This document shows positions 61,871-64,000 of a DNA stretch of 64,000 bases, piece by piece. The DNA comes from a virus, in the IMG/VR virus record IMGVR_UViG_3300028275_000304, positions 1 through 64,000 of that record; one strand, given 5' to 3'. A program made the translations under genes and the position numbers. Position 1 is the stretch's first letter; each line of letters starts with the position of its first letter. The notes beneath the pieces were generated by a model that had not been told where the DNA came from, did not search any database, and worked only from the letters and a program-made list of their open reading frames with translations.

Positions 61871-61888
61871 TCCCAAAACCTTTTATCG
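61871..61888 (+). promoter_or_regulatory. Recurring early leader motif, copy C
   Basis: TCCCAAAACCTTTTATCG, following CATCATCCA, shares CATCC and CCAAAACC with copy A. It again follows a terminator, here about 50 nt before the ATG at 61933. Confidence 0.45.
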
Positions 61889-61932
61889 GATATAGGTTTA
61901 TTATTTATTATTAACTTTAAAAACAAAAACAG

Positions 61933-62337
61933 ATGAACAAGAATTATGTCATCAACAATGGAGCATTCACAGCAAGCGGTAATTTCTCAGGCTACACAGC
62001 ACTCGGAGACAGAATCCATTTGTTCAAGCGTCAAATGCAGGCTCTTGGTTGGGAAAGTCAAACAGACGTTAAGTTCCCATTCTATTGCATTGCTACGATT
62101 AAGCAGATTGGACAGCTTGATTTGAAAGGCAATCCTGTTGTTGATGAGAAAGGTCTTCCTGTGACATCAGACAGGCTTACAGCTCTTAGTGCGTTCAAGA
62201 CACGCGATGAAATCAAGCAGGCTCATGCTGACGCAAGCTTGTTAGACATTGAGATTGCTCAAGAGATTCGCACACAGGCTAGCTCTGCTGGTCTTACAGA
62301 AGAATCTCTCAAGGCTCTTGCAAGCTCACCGTTCTAA
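61933..62337 (+). CDS. Early hypothetical protein
   Basis: 134 residues. An N-terminal beta part (YVINNGAFTASGNFSGYTAL) is followed by RIHLFKRQMQALGWESQTDV, FPFYCIATIKQIGQL and a helical C-terminus (LDIEIAQEIRTQASSAGLTE). There is no Cys cluster or enzyme motif. The A-rich leader (AACTTTAAAAACAAAAACAG) is typical of strong translation in Bacteroidota. It has a GC-rich terminator of its own. A ssDNA-binding or replication accessory role would suit an early abundant protein but is unsupported. Confidence 0.68.
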   Translation: MNKNYVINNGAFTASGNFSGYTALGDRIHLFKRQMQALGWESQTDVKFPFYCIATIKQIGQLDLKGNPVVDEKGLPVTSDRLTALSAFKTRDEIKQAHADASLLDIEIAQEIRTQASSAGLTEESLKALASSPF

Positions 62338-62345
62338 ACTAACCA

Positions 62346-62380
62346 AGAAAGGCTCTCACCCACGGGAGTCTTTCTTTTTT
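62346..62380 (+). terminator. Intrinsic terminator
   Basis: AGAAAGGCTC pairs with GAGTCTTTCT (one G-T) across a loop of about 10 nt, followed by TTTTT. It ends the 134-residue gene. Confidence 0.85.
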
Positions 62381-62556
62381 CCCATTGTATATATGGGTGG
62401 GCAATGGTGTTTTGTTGCGTAGGGTGGGTGTAATCAATTGATTCTCAGTGTGTTAGAGAGATGCAGTGTGACCCATAGACACTTATAAGGGGTAAATTGA
62501 TAATAGGACACATCGGCCAAATAGGACATAAATATAGCATTAATCAACCATTTTAT

Positions 62557-62658
62557 GCAGCTGGCTCTCTAATGTATGGAAATGTAAAAGATAAGGGAGA
62601 GATGCCATGTTTACGTGGTTAATACCAGGAAATGAGGGTTCGAGTCCCTCCAGCTGCA
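62557..62658 (+). tRNA. tRNA-like element, non-canonical (anticodon undetermined)
   Basis: A perfect 7-bp acceptor stem (GCAGCTG/CAGCTGC) and a perfect T arm (GAGGG-TTCGAGT-CCCTC), directly stacked, are followed by A as discriminator. CCA is not encoded. The span is 102 nt. The 5' CTCTC can pair with GAGAG but over a 27-nt loop, and the centre (GCCATGTTTACGTGGT) does not give a 5-bp stem with a 7-nt loop. A 4-bp hairpin TGGT-TAAT-ACCA could be a variable arm. It may be a decayed tRNA, a tRNA with an insertion, or a tRNA mimic. Confidence 0.45.
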
Positions 62659-62688
62659 CACACTATTTATTCATTTAAACCATGTATT

Positions 62689-62847
62689 ATGACCAGACAA
62701 CAACTTATTGATTACATCCTTGACAACACAACATGGAAGCTTGAAGAACTTGAGACGTATACAGACGAACAAGTGGCTAAATTAGCTGCTGATATAGAGG
62801 AAGGATATAGGCTATTAAAACAGGGAACATATGGAAGAGAATCTTAA
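62689..62847 (+). CDS. Small acidic hypothetical protein
   Basis: 52 residues starting MTRQQLIDYILDNTTWKLEE, acidic and helical. The ATG at 62689 is chosen because the upstream in-frame extension would translate the T arm and acceptor of the tRNA-like element. It overlaps the HTH gene by 17 bp, so both are probably co-translated. Function unknown. Confidence 0.6.
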   Translation: MTRQQLIDYILDNTTWKLEELETYTDEQVAKLAADIEEGYRLLKQGTYGRES

Positions 62848-63049
62848 TATATATGACATGAAGGTGCGTATTGTCAAGAAATGTTGGTATGACATAAATA
62901 GGTTTCCAACAATGAAGGACATATGTAATGCTACAGGGCTTACAGAAAGAACATTACACAGGTTTGCTAGGGATAATGATTTGCCTAGGAGGACAAGAGG
63001 TAGGATGAGGGAGCTGATGGTAGCAGAATACATTAAAAATAATTCATAG
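62831..63049 (+). CDS. Small helix-turn-helix protein
   Basis: 72 residues. FPTMKDICNATGLTERTLHR is a clear HTH with the recognition helix ERTLHRFARDN, followed by a basic stretch (LPRRTRGRMREL). It resembles AraC/Fis-like or transposon-type HTH units. It could be an early transcription regulator or a small DNA-binding subunit. A terminator lies about 110 bp downstream. Confidence 0.7.
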   Translation: MEENLNIYDMKVRIVKKCWYDINRFPTMKDICNATGLTERTLHRFARDNDLPRRTRGRMRELMVAEYIKNNS

Positions 63050-63160
63050 GATATTGGTTGATGGTCGTACATCTCATGCTAGGATACATTGAGTCTTAGC
63101 TAATAACTAGGGGACAGATCCCAACAGTTGTTTTGGTTGACTATTTCATTTTTAATGAAC

Positions 63161-63192
63161 GCTCCTGTATGTCTATACGGGAGCTTTTTTTT
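63161..63192 (+). terminator. Strong intrinsic terminator
   Basis: GCTCCTGTAT, loop GTCT, ATACGGGAGC (10 bp, one G-T) and then eight T. It ends the HTH-gene transcript. Confidence 0.9.
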
Positions 63193-63193
63193 A

Positions 63194-63225
63194 TTTGGTG
63201 GTTTGGCTATTTATTGCTATATTTA
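63194..63225 (+). promoter_or_regulatory. Bacteroidota-like promoter, plus strand
   Basis: TTTG (63194-63197), 20 bp, TATATTTA (63218-63225), one mismatch from TAnnTTTG. It directly follows the terminator and lies about 40 nt before the 49-residue gene. Confidence 0.5.
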
Positions 63226-63265
63226 TGCGACAAAGTATTTATTCACCCTTCAAATACAAAGCAAA

Positions 63266-63415
63266 ATGAAAACCGTAAAATTTACAGACGTAAAAGATTT
63301 TAGGAACTTCCAGAAATTAGCTAATCAGCTTCGCATCTTCTTTGAATGTACTTATTCAAAAGGAGACATATTGGTGATAGCTGATGCAGCATTTCTAGAA
63401 GGGTTGGGTTACTAA
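63266..63415 (+). CDS. 49-residue hypothetical protein
   Basis: The start is ATG at 63266 after an A-rich leader (CAAATACAAAGCAAA). A longer frame from 63128 would run through the terminator and promoter, so it is not used. The sequence MKTVKFTDVKDFRNFQKLAN continues with FFECTYSKGDILVIADAAFL: small, mixed alpha/beta, one Cys. No family is recognised. It is a one-gene unit bounded by promoter and terminator. Confidence 0.6.
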   Translation: MKTVKFTDVKDFRNFQKLANQLRIFFECTYSKGDILVIADAAFLEGLGY

Positions 63416-63428
63416 GTGCTGTAACTCT

Positions 63429-63461
63429 GAAGCAGCTCTGCAATATGGGCTGCTTCTTTTT
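63429..63461 (+). terminator. Intrinsic terminator
   Basis: GAAGCAGC, 12-nt loop, GCTGCTTC followed by TTTTT, 14 bp after the 49-residue gene. Confidence 0.88.
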
Positions 63462-63475
63462 GTTACATTTTTAAG

Positions 63476-63566
63476 TACGTAAAAGTGTAACAGAATGCAC
63501 TTTTAAGCAGTAATATCATTCATGAGGAACAAATTATACGTAAAAGTGTATAATAATGCACTTTAT
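63476..63566 (+). repeat. Two direct copies of a dyad (operator-like)
   Basis: TACGTAAAAGTGTA at 63476-63489 and again at 63537-63550, each followed after about 8 nt by TGCACTTT. Each copy is itself an inverted repeat (AAAAGTG/CACTTTT at 63481-63504; AAAGTG/CACTTT at 63543-63564). The 61-bp spacing and dyad symmetry suit a dimeric repressor or an origin-binding protein. Confidence 0.7.
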
Positions 63567-63676
63567 GATGAAATTATATGCAAAAAGCACCATCAAGCAC
63601 GGTTTGTGTTGAATAATGTGTCATAAAACGCACATTTTGCGGTGTATTTGTCCCATATAAGTCACATTATAGCTCA

Positions 63677-63710
63677 TTTGGCTGAGTTTTGTAGCTCATA
63701 ATCAGCCAAA
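63677..63710 (+). repeat. 9-bp inverted repeat
   Basis: TTTGGCTGA (63677-63685) and TCAGCCAAA (63702-63710) form a perfect dyad. TAGCTCAT occurs directly before it (63670-63677) and again inside it (63692-63699). Confidence 0.7.
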
Positions 63711-63722
63711 TCAGGAAGTAAA

Positions 63723-63751
63723 TGCATGACATTTTCGGTAAAATTCATGCA
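63723..63751 (+). repeat. Near-perfect hairpin with AT-rich stem
   Basis: TGCATGA-C-ATTTT, loop CGGT, AAAAT-TCATGCA: a 12-bp stem with one bulged C. No T run follows, so it is not a terminator. It lies about 35 nt before the last gene. Confidence 0.65.
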
Positions 63752-63786
63752 AATTCATCACATAATCAATTGTAAATCAATTATAT

Positions 63787-64000
63787 ATGAAATCAGAAAC
63801 TTTAGAACGTACATTGACAGCTATAGCATTTATAGGCATAGTGTACATCGTTATTAATCAGAACATCACATTGAGAAAGATGGAAGCTGATTGTATGATT
63901 GAGGGTGGTGATATAGCTAAAGACAGCCTAATACAAGAGCTTACACGTTATCAACTAGCTCTAGACATGCTCAAGGATGAAGATCCAAAGGCTGCAGATG
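63787..64000 (+). CDS. Small membrane-anchored protein, 3' partial
   Basis: Only the first 71 residues are visible. After MKSETLERTL comes a single hydrophobic segment (TAIAFIGIVYIVI, about 11-23), then a charged helix (EADCMIEGGDIAKDSLIQEL) with coiled-coil tendency. This N-in, single-span layout is seen in i-spanins and other small inner-membrane phage proteins, but nothing proves a lysis role and no lysis genes are adjacent. The 370-bp dyad-rich region lies upstream, so it may be tightly regulated. Confidence 0.6.
   Translation, partial: MKSETLERTLTAIAFIGIVYIVINQNITLRKMEADCMIEGGDIAKDSLIQELTRYQLALDMLKDEDPKAAD

Noticed and set aside
62632-62688. Upstream extension of the 52-residue gene
   Set aside because: It would translate the T arm and acceptor stem of the tRNA-like element; the ATG at 62689 fits better.
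63128-63265. Longer start for the 49-residue gene
   Set aside because: It crosses a strong terminator and a promoter-like site.
1-64000. Prophage or insertion-sequence content
   Set aside because: No integrase, transposase, attachment repeats or bacterial housekeeping blocks are visible; the layout is a continuous phage genome.

Overview
The window is a 64 kb segment of a tailed double-stranded DNA phage of the crAss-like order (Crassvirales), AT-rich, whose host is very probably a member of the Bacteroidota. The family call rests on protein recognition: TerL, portal, crAss-type major capsid protein, ring/connector proteins, a very large muzzle-type tail protein, giant cargo proteins, and a 4013-residue protein carrying the DFDxD catalytic signature of the crAss-like virion RNA polymerase. 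The host call is supported by several sites that fit the Bacteroidota promoter consensus (TTTG, 19-21 bp, TAnnTTTG) and by A/T-rich leaders with few Shine-Dalgarno sites. All large genes read through with the standard code, so there is no sign of stop-codon reassignment.

Layout. Bases 1-493 (+) hold the end of an ADP-heptose-epimerase-like gene. Bases 468-60642 form one long minus-strand late block, to be read from right to left. It starts at a host-type promoter (about 60657-60688) with small DNA-binding or packaging-accessory genes (58642-60642). TerL, portal, an SPFH protein, scaffold and major capsid protein follow (50510-58642), then head/connector and fibre proteins (45015-50319) ending at a strong terminator (44944-44979). 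Next come a metallophosphoesterase, the neck/ring proteins and the muzzle protein (35618-44838). Tail-hub-like and cargo proteins follow, including the vRNAP fusion and a PD-(D/E)XK protein (9730-35605). Fibre proteins lie at 3245-9662: a collagen-like fibre and an S74-chaperone fibre. A surface-chemistry cassette ends the block (468-3190): a GT9-like glycosyltransferase, sulfotransferase, APS kinase, adenylyltransferase and DUF2061 protein.

Bases 60689-61250 are a non-coding divergent control region. From 61251 to the right edge the plus strand carries small early-type genes. Three successive genes each have their own terminator and share a leader motif (core CCAAAACC), which is a candidate phage-specific, possibly vRNAP, promoter. 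A tRNA-like element, an HTH gene and a region rich in dyads (63462-63786) follow.

Working together: the packaging and head genes build the capsid; the ring and muzzle genes build the portal-proximal tail; the cargo proteins, including the vRNAP, would be packaged and ejected with the DNA to start early transcription on the plus strand. The fibre proteins share short anchor and beta modules that look like interchangeable parts. The left-end cassette could let the phage sulfate and/or heptosylate a glycan on itself or on the host surface. That is the least conventional system here.
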